Shown here one piece after another: positions 8,475 to 16,871 of a stretch of DNA of 22,649 nt (position 1 is the stretch's first letter; every line of letters begins with the position of its first letter). The notes beneath the pieces were generated by a model that was not told the DNA's origin, searched no databases, and saw only the letters and a list, made by a program, of their open reading frames with translations. The position numbers were made by a program, and so were the translations under genes. The DNA lies in contig CABRIF010000028.1 in assembly GCA_902470925.1 (NCBI GenBank), positions 1 to 22,649 on the forward strand, given 5' to 3'. The DNA comes from an uncultured Collinsella sp. (lineage in GTDB: Bacteria; Actinomycetota; Coriobacteriia; Coriobacteriales; Coriobacteriaceae).

Positions 8475-9629
8475 CTACTGCTCCGCGCTCACGTAGTCCT
8501 CGTCCACCGTGATCTTGGGGACCGCCCCCGGCCAGGCCTCGACCACCAAAGCCGCAAGGCGCTCACGGATCTGGGCGGCCGACAGCGCGCAGTCCTCGGG
8601 GCGCAGGCAGTCGAAGATCACGTTGGTATGCGTGGGGCCCGGCACGCAGCGCACGTCGTGGATGGACAGGCGCGCATCGATGCTCTTGGCGGCGGCGTCG
8701 ATGCGGTTGCGCATGTCGACCAGGCCGGGGTCGTCGGTCACGATCGGGTCGTAGTGCAGGGTCACGATCAGACCGTCTTCGTCTTTGAAGGCCTGCTCGA
8801 TGTTATCGAGGGTGTCGTGGCTCTCCATGGGGTCGGTCTCGGCCGCCATCTCCACGTGCGCGCTGGCGAACTGCCGGCCCGGGCCGTAGTCGTGCACCAT
8901 GAGGTCGTGCGTGCCCAGCACGCCCGGGTAGCTCAAGATCTTCTCGCGGATATGGCGCACCTGCTCGGGCGCGGGCGCGCGGCCGAGCAGCGGGTCCACC
9001 GTGTCGCGCACCAGCTCGATACCGCTCCAAGCGATGTAGCCGCCCACGCCCAAGCCGGCCCAGGCGTCGAGCGAAATGCCGCCCACCTGCGCCACGATTG
9101 CGCTCGCGAGCACCGCGGCGGTGGCGATAACGTCGTTTTTAGAGTCCTGGGCGGTGGCGATGAGCGTCTCGGATTCGATGCGCTCCCCCAGCCGGCGGTT
9201 GAACGCCGCCATCCACAGCTTCACCGCGATCGACAGCGCGAGCACCGCCACGAGCGCCCAGGAGAACTCCACGGGCTCGGGCGCCAGCAGGCGGGCGAAG
9301 GAGGACTTCACCAGCTCCACGCCGATCAGAAGCACCAGCACCGCCACCACCAGCCCCGACAGGTACTCGTAGCGGCCGTGACCGTAGGGGTGCCCCGGGT
9401 CGGCGGGGCGGGCGGCGAGCTTGAAGCCGAGCACACTCACGATGTTGGAAGAGGCGTCGGACAGGTTGTTCAGCGCGTCGGCCACGATCGACACCGAGCC
9501 GGCCGCAAGCCCGATGGCGCCCTTCGCGGCGCACAGCACCACGTTCAGCACGATGCACACGGCGCCTGCGGCGGCGCCCACCCGCGCGCGGTCGCCGCCG
9601 CAGCGGCGCAGCACCCACTCAGTCACCAT
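8475..9629 (-). CDS. Cation diffusion facilitator (CDF) family transporter
   Basis: Membrane antiporter for divalent metals; the exact metal cannot be read from sequence. The 384-residue product has several hydrophobic segments in its first ~200 residues. The metal-site signatures are DALNNLSDASSN (51-62) in one helix and DSKNDV in a later one, with HPYGHGRYEY between them. After the membrane part come two ferredoxin-like cytosolic segments, the first ending near IVTLHYDP and the second containing SIHDVRCVPGPTHTN, a known long CDF layout. The ATG at 9629 has GAAGGAG 8 nt upstream. An ATG at 9650 also has GAGGAG and cannot be excluded. It lies between rel and rapZ with its own possible -10. 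Confidence 0.88.
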   Translation of the reverse strand: MVTEWVLRRCGGDRARVGAAAGAVCIVLNVVLCAAKGAIGLAAGSVSIVADALNNLSDASSNIVSVLGFKLAARPADPGHPYGHGRYEYLSGLVVAVLVLLIGVELVKSSFARLLAPEPVEFSWALVAVLALSIAVKLWMAAFNRRLGERIESETLIATAQDSKNDVIATAAVLASAIVAQVGGISLDAWAGLGVGGYIAWSGIELVRDTVDPLLGRAPAPEQVRHIREKILSYPGVLGTHDLMVHDYGPGRQFASAHVEMAAETDPMESHDTLDNIEQAFKDEDGLIVTLHYDPIVTDDPGLVDMRNRIDAAAKSIDARLSIHDVRCVPGPTHTNVIFDCLRPEDCALSAAQIRERLAALVVEAWPGAVPKITVDEDYVSAEQ

Positions 9630-9672
9630 CGCCTGCACTCCTTCCCACATACCGCACGCTCCTCGCTTCCCG

Positions 9673-9678
9673 TGTATA
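9673..9678 (-). promoter_or_regulatory. Candidate -10 element for the CDF transporter
   Basis: Minus-strand TATACA in the 66-bp gap between the rel stop and the transporter start. Its position would give a short leader holding the ribosome-binding site. No clear -35 is present. Confidence 0.35.
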
Positions 9679-9695
9679 CCCAAACGGGCGCCGCG

Positions 9696-12080
9696 CTACC
9701 GACGCCGCTTCATGGTGGCGCCGCCCTCGCCCGGCATGAGGCGGCGCACGTCGTAGACGCTCTCGACCCGGCCGATGGAGGCAAGCAGCGGGTCGAGGAA
9801 GCTCGCGTCCGAGATCTCGATCAAGAAGCGCAGCGTGGCCACGCTCTCGCGGTTGGTGGAGGTGGCCGCCGACAGGATATTGCCGCCGGCGTCGCCGATG
9901 GCGATGGTGACGTCCTTGAGCAGGCCCATGCGGTCGATGCACTCCACCACGACCTCCACCTGGAACAGGGCGTCGGCCGCGCCGTCCCACGACACGCCGA
10001 TCATGCGCTCGGGGTGCTCCATGAGCCCTTTGACGTTCGGGCAGTTCGCCCGGTGGACCGACACGCCGCGCCCGCGGGTGATGAAGCCCACGATGTCGTC
10101 GCCGGACACCGGGTTGCAGCAATGCGCCAGGCGCACGAGCAGGGTGCCGTTCTCGTCGCCCTCCACGCGCACGCCGCAGGTGCCCTTGGCCTTCTTGCCG
10201 CCGCGATGCGCATGGGTGCGCGCCGGCTGGTGCACGATCTGGGCGATGGCGTCGGCCTTGGCCTGGGCCGGATCGGGCTTGGGGTCCAGAATCGCCTCGA
10301 CCTTGTTGCCCACCGCACGCGCGGCCACCTTGCCCGAGCCCACGGCGGCGAACAGGTCCTCGAGCGTTTTGTAGTTGAGCTCGGTCGCCACCGCGTTCAA
10401 GGCGCGCGTGGAGCGCGGTGTGGAGATGCCGTAGCCCCGGCGGCGCAGGTCGCGCGCCAGGGTATCGCGGCCGGCGAGCGCATCCTCGTCTTTGGTGGCG
10501 GCGGCGAAGTAGCGCCTGATCTTGGACTTGGCGCTCGGGGTCTTCACGATGTTCAGCCAGTCACGCGAGGGCTTGGCGCTCTTGTTGGTGAGGATCTCCA
10601 CACGGTCACCCATGGCGAGCTCGTGGGTGAGCGGCGCCACCGCCCCGTTCACCTTGGCGCCCACGCAGTGGTTGCCCACCTCGGTGTGGACGGCGTAGGC
10701 GAAATCGAGCGGCGTGGAGCCGGCGCGCAGGCTCATCACCTCGCCTTTGGGCGTGAACACGAAGATCTCCTGGTCGAAGAGGTCCACGCGCAGCGAATCC
10801 AGAAACTCGCGGGCGTCGCCCATCTCGCCGTCGACCGTCCAGTCCAGCGAGCGCTTGATCCAGTTGATCTGGTCGTCCAGGCGCTGGGCGCTCGCCCCCT
10901 TGGTGGCGCTCGAGCCTCCCGAGCGCTTGTAGAGCCAGTGCGCCGCGATACCGTACTCGGCCTGCTCGTGCATCTCGTAGGTGCGGATCTGAATCTCGAG
11001 CGGGCGCGCCGTGGGACCGATCACCGTGGTGTGCAGGCTCTGGTAATTGTTGAACTTCGGCATGGACACGTAGTCCTTGAAGCGCCCGGGCATGGGGCGC
11101 CACAGGGAGTGGACCGCGCCGAGCGCCGAGTAGCAGTCCCCCACCGACTGGGTGATCACGCGCAGGGCCACCAGGTCGTAGATCTCGGAGAACTCCTTGC
11201 CCTTGCGGCGCATCTTCTGGTAGATGGACCAGTAGTGCTTGGAGCGGCCGTTGATCTGGTAGCCGGAAAGGCCGGCCTGGGCCAGCTCGTCGTCGAGCGT
11301 CTTGATGGTCTCGGCCAAGAAGCGCTCGCGCACCTCGCGGCTCTCGGCCACCATGCGCGCGATCCGCTGGTAGGCGTCGGGCTCCAGATAGAAGAACGAG
11401 AGGTCCTCGAGCTCCCATTTGATCGAGCTCATGCCCAGGCGGTCGGCCAGCGGCGCGTAGACGTCCATGGTCTCGCGCGCCTTGAACAGGCGGCGGTCCT
11501 CGCGCAGCGCCGCCAGCGTACGCATGTTGTGCAGGCGGTCGGCGAGCTTGACGATGACAACGCGGATGTCGCGGCTCATGGCCAAAAACATCTTGCGCAG
11601 GTTGAGCGCCTGCTTCTCGTCCATGGTATCGACGTCGATGTTGGTGAGCTTGGTGACGCCGTCCACGAGCTCGGCCACCGTCTCACCGAAATAGGTCCCC
11701 ACGTCGTCGAGCGAGGTGGTGGTGTCCTCCACCGTGTCGTGCAGCAGGGCGGCGCACACCACGTCGCAGTCCATCTTGAGGTCGGCCAGGATGATGGCGA
11801 CCTCCACCGGGTGGTTGATGTAGGCCTCGCCGCTGCGGCGCTTCTGGGCGCAGTGCTTCTCGGCCGCGAAGCAGTAGGCGCGCTCCACGCGGCCCTGATC
11901 CTCCTCGCTCATATACTTGCGCGCAAGCGCGGCGAGCTTGTCGAAGTTGTCGGCCTGATAGGCGCCGGGCAGGTCGTCGGCGCAGGCGTAGTGCACCATT
12001 TCCGAGCTGGGGCGCAAAGGCTCGCTGCCCTGCTTCCACTCGGTGGCCTTGGCGCGGGCACGGCTGTTGTGGGTATCCAT
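9696..12080 (-). CDS. rel: Bifunctional (p)ppGpp synthetase/hydrolase Rel
   Basis: Makes and degrades the stringent-response alarmone in response to amino-acid starvation on the ribosome. The 794-residue product has all domains in order: HD hydrolase with intact LLHDTVED (about 112-119); synthetase with KHYWSIYQKM, EIYDLVALRV, FNNYQSLHT and GIAAHW (about 280-385); TGS (EIFVFTPKGEV and following); the conserved-cysteine region beginning CCNPVSGDDIVGF; and a C-terminal ACT domain (VVVECIDRMGLLKDV). Intact hydrolase and synthetase motifs indicate a bifunctional enzyme. The ATG at 12080 has GGGAG 5 nt upstream; an ATG four codons earlier has none. It follows the recJ-recQ fusion by 18 nt and is probably co-transcribed. 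Confidence 0.97.
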   Translation of the reverse strand: MDTHNSRARAKATEWKQGSEPLRPSSEMVHYACADDLPGAYQADNFDKLAALARKYMSEEDQGRVERAYCFAAEKHCAQKRRSGEAYINHPVEVAIILADLKMDCDVVCAALLHDTVEDTTTSLDDVGTYFGETVAELVDGVTKLTNIDVDTMDEKQALNLRKMFLAMSRDIRVVIVKLADRLHNMRTLAALREDRRLFKARETMDVYAPLADRLGMSSIKWELEDLSFFYLEPDAYQRIARMVAESREVRERFLAETIKTLDDELAQAGLSGYQINGRSKHYWSIYQKMRRKGKEFSEIYDLVALRVITQSVGDCYSALGAVHSLWRPMPGRFKDYVSMPKFNNYQSLHTTVIGPTARPLEIQIRTYEMHEQAEYGIAAHWLYKRSGGSSATKGASAQRLDDQINWIKRSLDWTVDGEMGDAREFLDSLRVDLFDQEIFVFTPKGEVMSLRAGSTPLDFAYAVHTEVGNHCVGAKVNGAVAPLTHELAMGDRVEILTNKSAKPSRDWLNIVKTPSAKSKIRRYFAAATKDEDALAGRDTLARDLRRRGYGISTPRSTRALNAVATELNYKTLEDLFAAVGSGKVAARAVGNKVEAILDPKPDPAQAKADAIAQIVHQPARTHAHRGGKKAKGTCGVRVEGDENGTLLVRLAHCCNPVSGDDIVGFITRGRGVSVHRANCPNVKGLMEHPERMIGVSWDGAADALFQVEVVVECIDRMGLLKDVTIAIGDAGGNILSAATSTNRESVATLRFLIEISDASFLDPLLASIGRVESVYDVRRLMPGEGGATMKRRR

Positions 12081-12098
12081 GATGTCTCCCATCCGGCG

Positions 12099-15000
12099 CT
12101 AGCGCGGCGTGATCGGACGATTGATGCGAGCCAGCATATCATGCGCCGGCGCCTCGAGCGCCCAGCGGCGAAACGCCGCGAACTCGCAGCGGGCGTGCAG
12201 GCCCTCCAGGTAGAGGATCGAGCTGTTGAGATCCACGTGCCCCGGGCTCTCCACCATCTCGATCCGGTGGCCCGCATCGACGCTCGCCTGGTGCAGAAAA
12301 CCCAGCTCCTCGAAGATGGCGAGCGCGGCGGTAACTGCGCGCTCCTCCACCGGCGTGCGGGCGTCCACGGCCAGGCACATCTGCGCGATGTCGAGGTCGC
12401 TGGCGACAAACGAAGCCGTACCGGACCCACCGCGCTGCCGGCGCCCCATGGTCTGCAGGGCGCGGTAGAGCGTCACCAGCTCGGCGCGCTCGGGCGCCGC
12501 GGCGTCGAGCAGGCGCTCGTTGATGCGCGCGTCGCGCGCGCAGAACAGCAGATGGACCTGGGCCGGCTGCCCATCGCGACCGGCCCGGCCGCTCATCTGG
12601 TTGAACTCGATCGAGCCGAAGGGCATGTGGTAGAGCACCACGTGGCGGATGTCGGGCAGGTTGACGCCTTCGCCGAAGGCCGAGGTAGACACGATGCAGG
12701 TGAGGTCCCCGGCGCGGAAGGCCTGCTCGGCTTCCAGACGGCGCGTACGCTCGAGCCCGGCATGGTAGAACCCGATCGACGCCGCCAGCTCGGGGACGCG
12801 GCGGCGCAGCGTGCGGCACAGGGCCTGGGCCTGGTCGCGCGAGTTCACGTACACCACGCACTTCTCCCCGCCAGCCACGATCGAAACGAGCCGGTTCTCG
12901 CGCGAGGCGCTCTCGCGCCCATCGTCGACCGACAGGTTCTCGCGCACCGCCTCATCCACCACGAGCTCCTCGACGGGCAGCAGGCGCGCGATCTCATCGG
13001 CCGTCTCGGGGGCGGCTGTGGCCGTGAGGGCGAGCACGCGCGGGGACCCGAGCGCCGCGAGCACCGCGGGCATCTCCAGGTACGCTGGGCGCTCGCCGGC
13101 CTTCGCCTGCGCCACATGGTGCGCCTCGTCGATCACCACGAACCCCACGCGGCCCGCCGCCGCGAAGCGCGCGCGGTGGATGGCGAGAAACTCCGGCGTG
13201 GTGAGCACGATGTCCACGCGCCCGCCGGCCAGCTGGGAGAAGATGCGGTCGCGGCCGGCGACGGGCGTCTCGCCGGTGAGGACGGCCGCACGCACGCCGA
13301 GCTTGGCGAGGGCCTGCATGAGGTGGAACGACTGGTCGGCCACCAGGGCGCGCAGCGGGTAGACGAACACGCTCGCCCGCCCGCGCGCGATGGCCTCGCG
13401 CACCGCATGGACCTGGAAAATCAGCGACTTGCCGCGGCCGGTGCCCATGACGGCCAGCACGTTTCTGCCGCAGCGCAGGGCCTCGAGCGCCTGCAGCTGC
13501 GCCTCGTGCGGGCGGGCGGCGCCGATGAAGGCATGCAGCAGCGAGCGGGTGAGCTCGTCGTAGGGCAGCTGCGCGAGCGCCTGGCGGCGCGCGGCATCGG
13601 GCGCAGGGGCGAGGGGGACGGCTGCGCGCTCAGACGCCGAGGCCGGCGCGGGCGCGGCATACGGGGCGCCGGGAGCGGACGCATCCTCGCAGGAGCGGCA
13701 GAGGATGTCCTTCACCATGAGCTTGGGCTTCACGCGGCCCTGCCAGCGTTCGGCCACCGCCTCGAACACCACGTCGACCACCGTATCGCACGCAGAGAGC
13801 CGCTCGATGTCGGGCACGCGGAACATGATGGCGGGCACGCGGGAGGCGCCGTCGGTCACCGTGAAGCGCATGTGGTCGCCGCTGCGGCCCACCTGCGCGC
13901 GGTCGGTCATGGTCACCCCGGTGACCGCCAGCAGCGGCACCCGGTTGCCCTGGCCGAACGGCTCGAGCAGCGAGATCTGCTCGATGGTGGCGATGTCGAG
14001 CTCGGACAGGCCCACGGTGGCGGCGATTTCCCCGCGATCCTCGAAGGCGTCGGCGTCAAGCTCGGCCAGCACGGCGCCCAGGCGTTCGCGCAGGGCATCG
14101 AGGTTCTCGGCAGCGCAGGTCACACCCACCGCGCCGGCGTGCCCGCCGAACCTGATGAGCAGATCGGAGCAGCGCTCGACCGCCTCGAACAGGTTCACGC
14201 GCCCCACCGAGCGGCCCGAGCCGCGCGCCACGCCGTCCTCGATGGAGAACAGCAGCGCCGGCACGTGATAGCGGTTCGTGAGGCGACTCGCCACGATGCC
14301 CTTCACGCCCTCGTGCCAGCCCTCGCCGCCCACCACGATCACGCGGCCGCCGTCGTAGGTGGCCGCCACGCGCCGTTCGGCGTCGGCGGTGAGCTCGGCC
14401 TCGATGGCGCGGCGCTGCTGGTTGACCTCCTCCAGCTGCGCCGCCAGCCGGGCGGCCTCAACCGCATCGGTTGCCATCAGCACGCGCAGGGCGAGCGACG
14501 GATCGGCCATGCGGCCAGCGGCGTTCAGGCGCGGAATCAGGGAGAACGACAGCGCGTCGGCGGTGATGGTGGCAAGATCGGTGCGGGTGAGGGCGGCCAG
14601 CGCCACGTAGCCCGGGCGCGCGGTGGCGCGCATGTGCGCGATGCCGTCGGCCACCAGGGCGCGGTTCTCGGGCGTCAGCGTCATCATGTCCGACACGGTG
14701 CCCAGCGCCGCCACCTCGGTGAGGCTCCGCCACAGCTCGGGCGCATCCAGCCGCTCGCCGAGCAGCTGCACGAGCTTCAGCGCCACGCCGGCGCCCGCCA
14801 GCTCACGGGAGGGTCCCGCCGCGGCGAGCTTGGGGTCGGCCACCGGGATGCCTCGGGGCACCAGGTCGGCGGGCTCGTGATGGTCGGTCACCACGATGTC
14901 GATCCCGCGCTCGCGCAGGTAGCCCACCTCCTCGGCGGCCGCGATGCCGTTGTCCACCGTCACCACCAGCGACGGGTTCGTCTCCTCGATCAGACGGTCG

Positions 15001-15404
15001 AGCGAGGCGCGGCTCAAGCCGTACCCCTCGTCGAAGCGATGCGGGATGAAGGGACGCACCGTGGCGCCCAGGTGCTGCAGGGCCTCGGTAAGCAGGCAGG
15101 TGGAGGTGATGCCGTCCACGTCGAAATCGCCGAACACCGCGATGACCTCGCCGGCGCGCACGGCCGCCTCCACGCGGTCGGCCACCTCGGCCAAGCCAGG
15201 GATGAGCGCAGGCGACGCCCAATCGCGCTCGAGCGAGGGGGTGAGGAAGAGCTTGCCCTCCTCCACCGAGGCGATGCCGCGCGAGGCCATGATGCGCGCC
15301 ACGAGCGGCGGCACCGAGAGGCCGGCGGCGAGTTCGTCTTCAAGGGCCGGATGAGGTGCGGCGACCGTCCAGCGATGGGTGGTCTTAAGCGACGACATAC
15401 GCAT
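12099..15404 (-). CDS. RecJ exonuclease fused to RecQ-type DNA helicase
   Basis: A 1101-residue fusion. The N-terminal RecJ half has the DHH motifs DFDVDG (93-98), TVDNGIA and TDHHEP (about 173-178), then LIPRLNAAGRM. DHHA1 motifs GWHEGVKGIVASRL and RFGGHAGAVG follow, and an OB region starts at LEPFGQGNR. An Ala/Pro-rich linker (about 572-605) leads to a superfamily 2 helicase: Walker A GTGRGKS (654-660), DEAHH (759-763), ALTATAAP, STSAFGEGVNLP (906-917) and QMSGRAGRDG (936-945). Motif spacing is RecQ-like, but no zinc-binding cysteine cluster or HRDC is evident. A winged-helix-like tail ends the protein. The ATG at 15404 has AGGGGG close upstream; an in-frame GTG at 15539 lies upstream of the likely promoter -10. 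Predicted role: coupled unwinding and 5'-3' single-strand degradation in repair. Confidence 0.9.
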   Translation of the reverse strand: MRMSSLKTTHRWTVAAPHPALEDELAAGLSVPPLVARIMASRGIASVEEGKLFLTPSLERDWASPALIPGLAEVADRVEAAVRAGEVIAVFGDFDVDGITSTCLLTEALQHLGATVRPFIPHRFDEGYGLSRASLDRLIEETNPSLVVTVDNGIAAAEEVGYLRERGIDIVVTDHHEPADLVPRGIPVADPKLAAAGPSRELAGAGVALKLVQLLGERLDAPELWRSLTEVAALGTVSDMMTLTPENRALVADGIAHMRATARPGYVALAALTRTDLATITADALSFSLIPRLNAAGRMADPSLALRVLMATDAVEAARLAAQLEEVNQQRRAIEAELTADAERRVAATYDGGRVIVVGGEGWHEGVKGIVASRLTNRYHVPALLFSIEDGVARGSGRSVGRVNLFEAVERCSDLLIRFGGHAGAVGVTCAAENLDALRERLGAVLAELDADAFEDRGEIAATVGLSELDIATIEQISLLEPFGQGNRVPLLAVTGVTMTDRAQVGRSGDHMRFTVTDGASRVPAIMFRVPDIERLSACDTVVDVVFEAVAERWQGRVKPKLMVKDILCRSCEDASAPGAPYAAPAPASASERAAVPLAPAPDAARRQALAQLPYDELTRSLLHAFIGAARPHEAQLQALEALRCGRNVLAVMGTGRGKSLIFQVHAVREAIARGRASVFVYPLRALVADQSFHLMQALAKLGVRAAVLTGETPVAGRDRIFSQLAGGRVDIVLTTPEFLAIHRARFAAAGRVGFVVIDEAHHVAQAKAGERPAYLEMPAVLAALGSPRVLALTATAAPETADEIARLLPVEELVVDEAVRENLSVDDGRESASRENRLVSIVAGGEKCVVYVNSRDQAQALCRTLRRRVPELAASIGFYHAGLERTRRLEAEQAFRAGDLTCIVSTSAFGEGVNLPDIRHVVLYHMPFGSIEFNQMSGRAGRDGQPAQVHLLFCARDARINERLLDAAAPERAELVTLYRALQTMGRRQRGGSGTASFVASDLDIAQMCLAVDARTPVEERAVTAALAIFEELGFLHQASVDAGHRIEMVESPGHVDLNSSILYLEGLHARCEFAAFRRWALEAPAHDMLARINRPITPR
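13590..13691 (-). other. Linker between RecJ and RecQ halves
   Basis: Encodes about 34 residues rich in Ala, Pro and Ser, directly after the last RecJ-type segment (LMVKDILCRSCED) and before the helicase N-terminal helices. It marks the fusion point. The reading frame is continuous through it, so there is no sign of a frameshift or separate start. Confidence 0.7.
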
Positions 15405-15542
15405 CGACCCCCTGCGGTTGCGGGGCGGATGCGGCCAGGGGCGCGGCCGGGCGAATGCCATGCGGCCGGTGACGGAAACGTTCCATGCGATCAGATCCTC
15501 ACGAGTACCCGCTGCGGCGGGCGTCTTTGTTGAACGCACTCA

Positions 15543-15548
15543 AGTATA
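15543..15548 (-). promoter_or_regulatory. Candidate -10 element for recJ-recQ fusion and rel
   Basis: Minus-strand TATACT in the context TGTATACTTGAG. It shares TATACTTGA with the element before rapZ. A start about 7 nt downstream would fall after the alternative GTG at 15539, favouring the ATG at 15404 as the true start. Confidence 0.45.
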
Positions 15549-15634
15549 CACATGCATGCGGACACAGATTCCCGCTGCAGGTTTCGAGTTGAGAAACGAA
15601 CGCGCGGCGGCGGCCATGCGGCGGGCGGGCGCAC

Positions 15635-15640
15635 TATACT
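15635..15640 (+). promoter_or_regulatory. Candidate -10 element for the SBF transporter
   Basis: Plus-strand TATACT in GCACTATACTGTC, about 215 bp before the transporter start. No clear -35 at 16-18 bp. It is the only AT-rich hexamer of this kind in the plus-strand upstream region. Confidence 0.35.
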
Positions 15641-15854
15641 GTCAGCCGACGCGCGGCGACGGCACACGGGCCACGGCGTGCACGGGAACGGCCGGATGCG
15701 AGGACGCGCGGAAGCGACCCGGCGTGCGCCAAGGGGCCTGTGCGGGAGCGGCCTGGCGTGCGCTCGGGCACCTCTGCGCACGTCCGTGGCCGGGTGACGC
15801 AGCCGCACACCACAGCCGCACACCGAGGATTCACCACAAACGGAAGGGATGCAT

Positions 15855-16844
15855 ATGGACGCATGGCAGAAACTGGGCGCTGCGATCGGAGCGCATATGC
15901 CCGCCATCGTCCCGGTCTGCGTGGCGGCCGGCGTGCTTGCCCCGCAGGTATTCGGCCCGATCGAGACCATCGTGCCGGTCCTGTTCGCCTTCATGACCTT
16001 CCAAGGGTCGCTCAACAACACCACCCGTCAGGTCCTCGAGGTGTTTCGCCATCCGGCGGAGCTGCTCGTCATCCTGGCGGTCACGCTGGTGTTCATGCCG
16101 ATCGTGGCCTTCGCGCTCGCCTCGCTGCTGTTTTCGGGCAACGCCAACATCATCACGGGCATCGTGCTCGAGTACAGCGTGCCCATCGGCATCGTGAGCT
16201 TCATGTGGGTGGGCATGTTTTCGGGCAACGGGCCGCTCGGCCTGTCCGCCATCCTGGTGTCGACCGTCATCTCGCCGTTCTCGATCCCGCTCACCCTGCA
16301 GCTGCTGCTCGGCCAGACCATCCAGATCGACGCGGCGGGCATGATGGTCAACATGATCTTCATGATCGCCCTGCCGGCGCTGGCGGGCATGCTCGTGAAC
16401 GACCTGTCGCGCGGCTGGGGGCACGCCGTGCTCTCCCCCGCCATCTCACCGGCGTGCAAGATCCTGCTCGTGGTGATCATCACCGCGAACTCGACGGCGA
16501 TGAGCGACTACGTGCTCCACATGACCTGGCAGCGCGCCGGTGTGGCCCTGTTCATCCTGCTGTTCGCCTGCACGGGCTTTCTGTGGGGCATCCTGGCGGC
16601 GCGCCTCATGCACCGTCCGTTCCCCACGCTGGTCACCATGAGCTTCGACTGCGGGCTGCGCAACATCTCGTCGGGCGCGGTGATCGCCACGCAGTACTTC
16701 CCCGGGGAGGTCGTGTTCCCCGTGATGTGCGGCACGGTGTTCCAGCAGCTGCTCGCCGCCTCCTTCGGGCGCCTGGTGCAGTGGCTGGCCGCCGACGAGG
16801 CCGCCGCAGCGGGCGGCGGGCGTCCGGCTCAGGCGCGGCGCTAA
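15855..16844 (+). CDS. SBF/BASS family (bile acid:sodium symporter-like) transporter
   Basis: Integral membrane transporter of 329 residues, hydrophobic along most of its length with about nine or ten predicted membrane segments. The region FDCGLRNISSGAVIA, followed by FPVMCGTVFQQLLAA near the C-terminus, is typical of the SBF/BASS family, as is the early FMTFQGSLNNTT segment. Family members move organic anions with sodium; the substrate here is unknown, and a bile-acid role should not be assumed. The ATG at 15855 is preferred because GGAAGGG lies 6 nt before it; the ATG at 15849 directly touches that site. It is the only plus-strand gene and converges on cutC with 27 bp between stops. Confidence 0.85.
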   Translation: MDAWQKLGAAIGAHMPAIVPVCVAAGVLAPQVFGPIETIVPVLFAFMTFQGSLNNTTRQVLEVFRHPAELLVILAVTLVFMPIVAFALASLLFSGNANIITGIVLEYSVPIGIVSFMWVGMFSGNGPLGLSAILVSTVISPFSIPLTLQLLLGQTIQIDAAGMMVNMIFMIALPALAGMLVNDLSRGWGHAVLSPAISPACKILLVVIITANSTAMSDYVLHMTWQRAGVALFILLFACTGFLWGILAARLMHRPFPTLVTMSFDCGLRNISSGAVIATQYFPGEVVFPVMCGTVFQQLLAASFGRLVQWLAADEAAAAGGGRPAQARR

Positions 16845-16871
16845 AGCGCGCGGCAGCCCCCTGTGCGCCCC

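Larger units (their letters stand above)
15405..15854. promoter_or_regulatory. Divergent promoter region, recJ-recQ fusion / SBF transporter
   Basis: About 450 bp without a supported gene. On the minus strand TATACT at 15543-15548 is a -10 candidate for the recJ-recQ fusion, which would give a leader of about 130 nt. On the plus strand TATACT at 15635-15640 is a -10 candidate for the transporter, with a leader of about 210 nt. Neither has a good -35. An 11-bp direct repeat AGCCGCACACC occurs at 15801-15811 and 15814-15824. The plus-strand ribosome-binding site GGAAGGG is at 15842-15848. I see no tRNA, riboswitch or small gene I can support. Confidence 0.5.

Noticed and set aside
8628..15533. 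A 2301-codon open frame on the plus strand
   Set aside because: It runs antisense through the CDF, rel and recJ-recQ genes. The peptide is rich in His, Gly, Arg and Val with no recognisable domain. In GC-rich DNA with strong codon bias, long antisense frames like this arise without selection.
15405..15539. N-terminal extension of the RecJ-RecQ fusion from a GTG
   Set aside because: The extra 45 residues are Pro/Arg-rich without homology to RecJ, the GTG lies at or before the predicted transcription start, and the ATG at 15404 has a purine-rich ribosome site.
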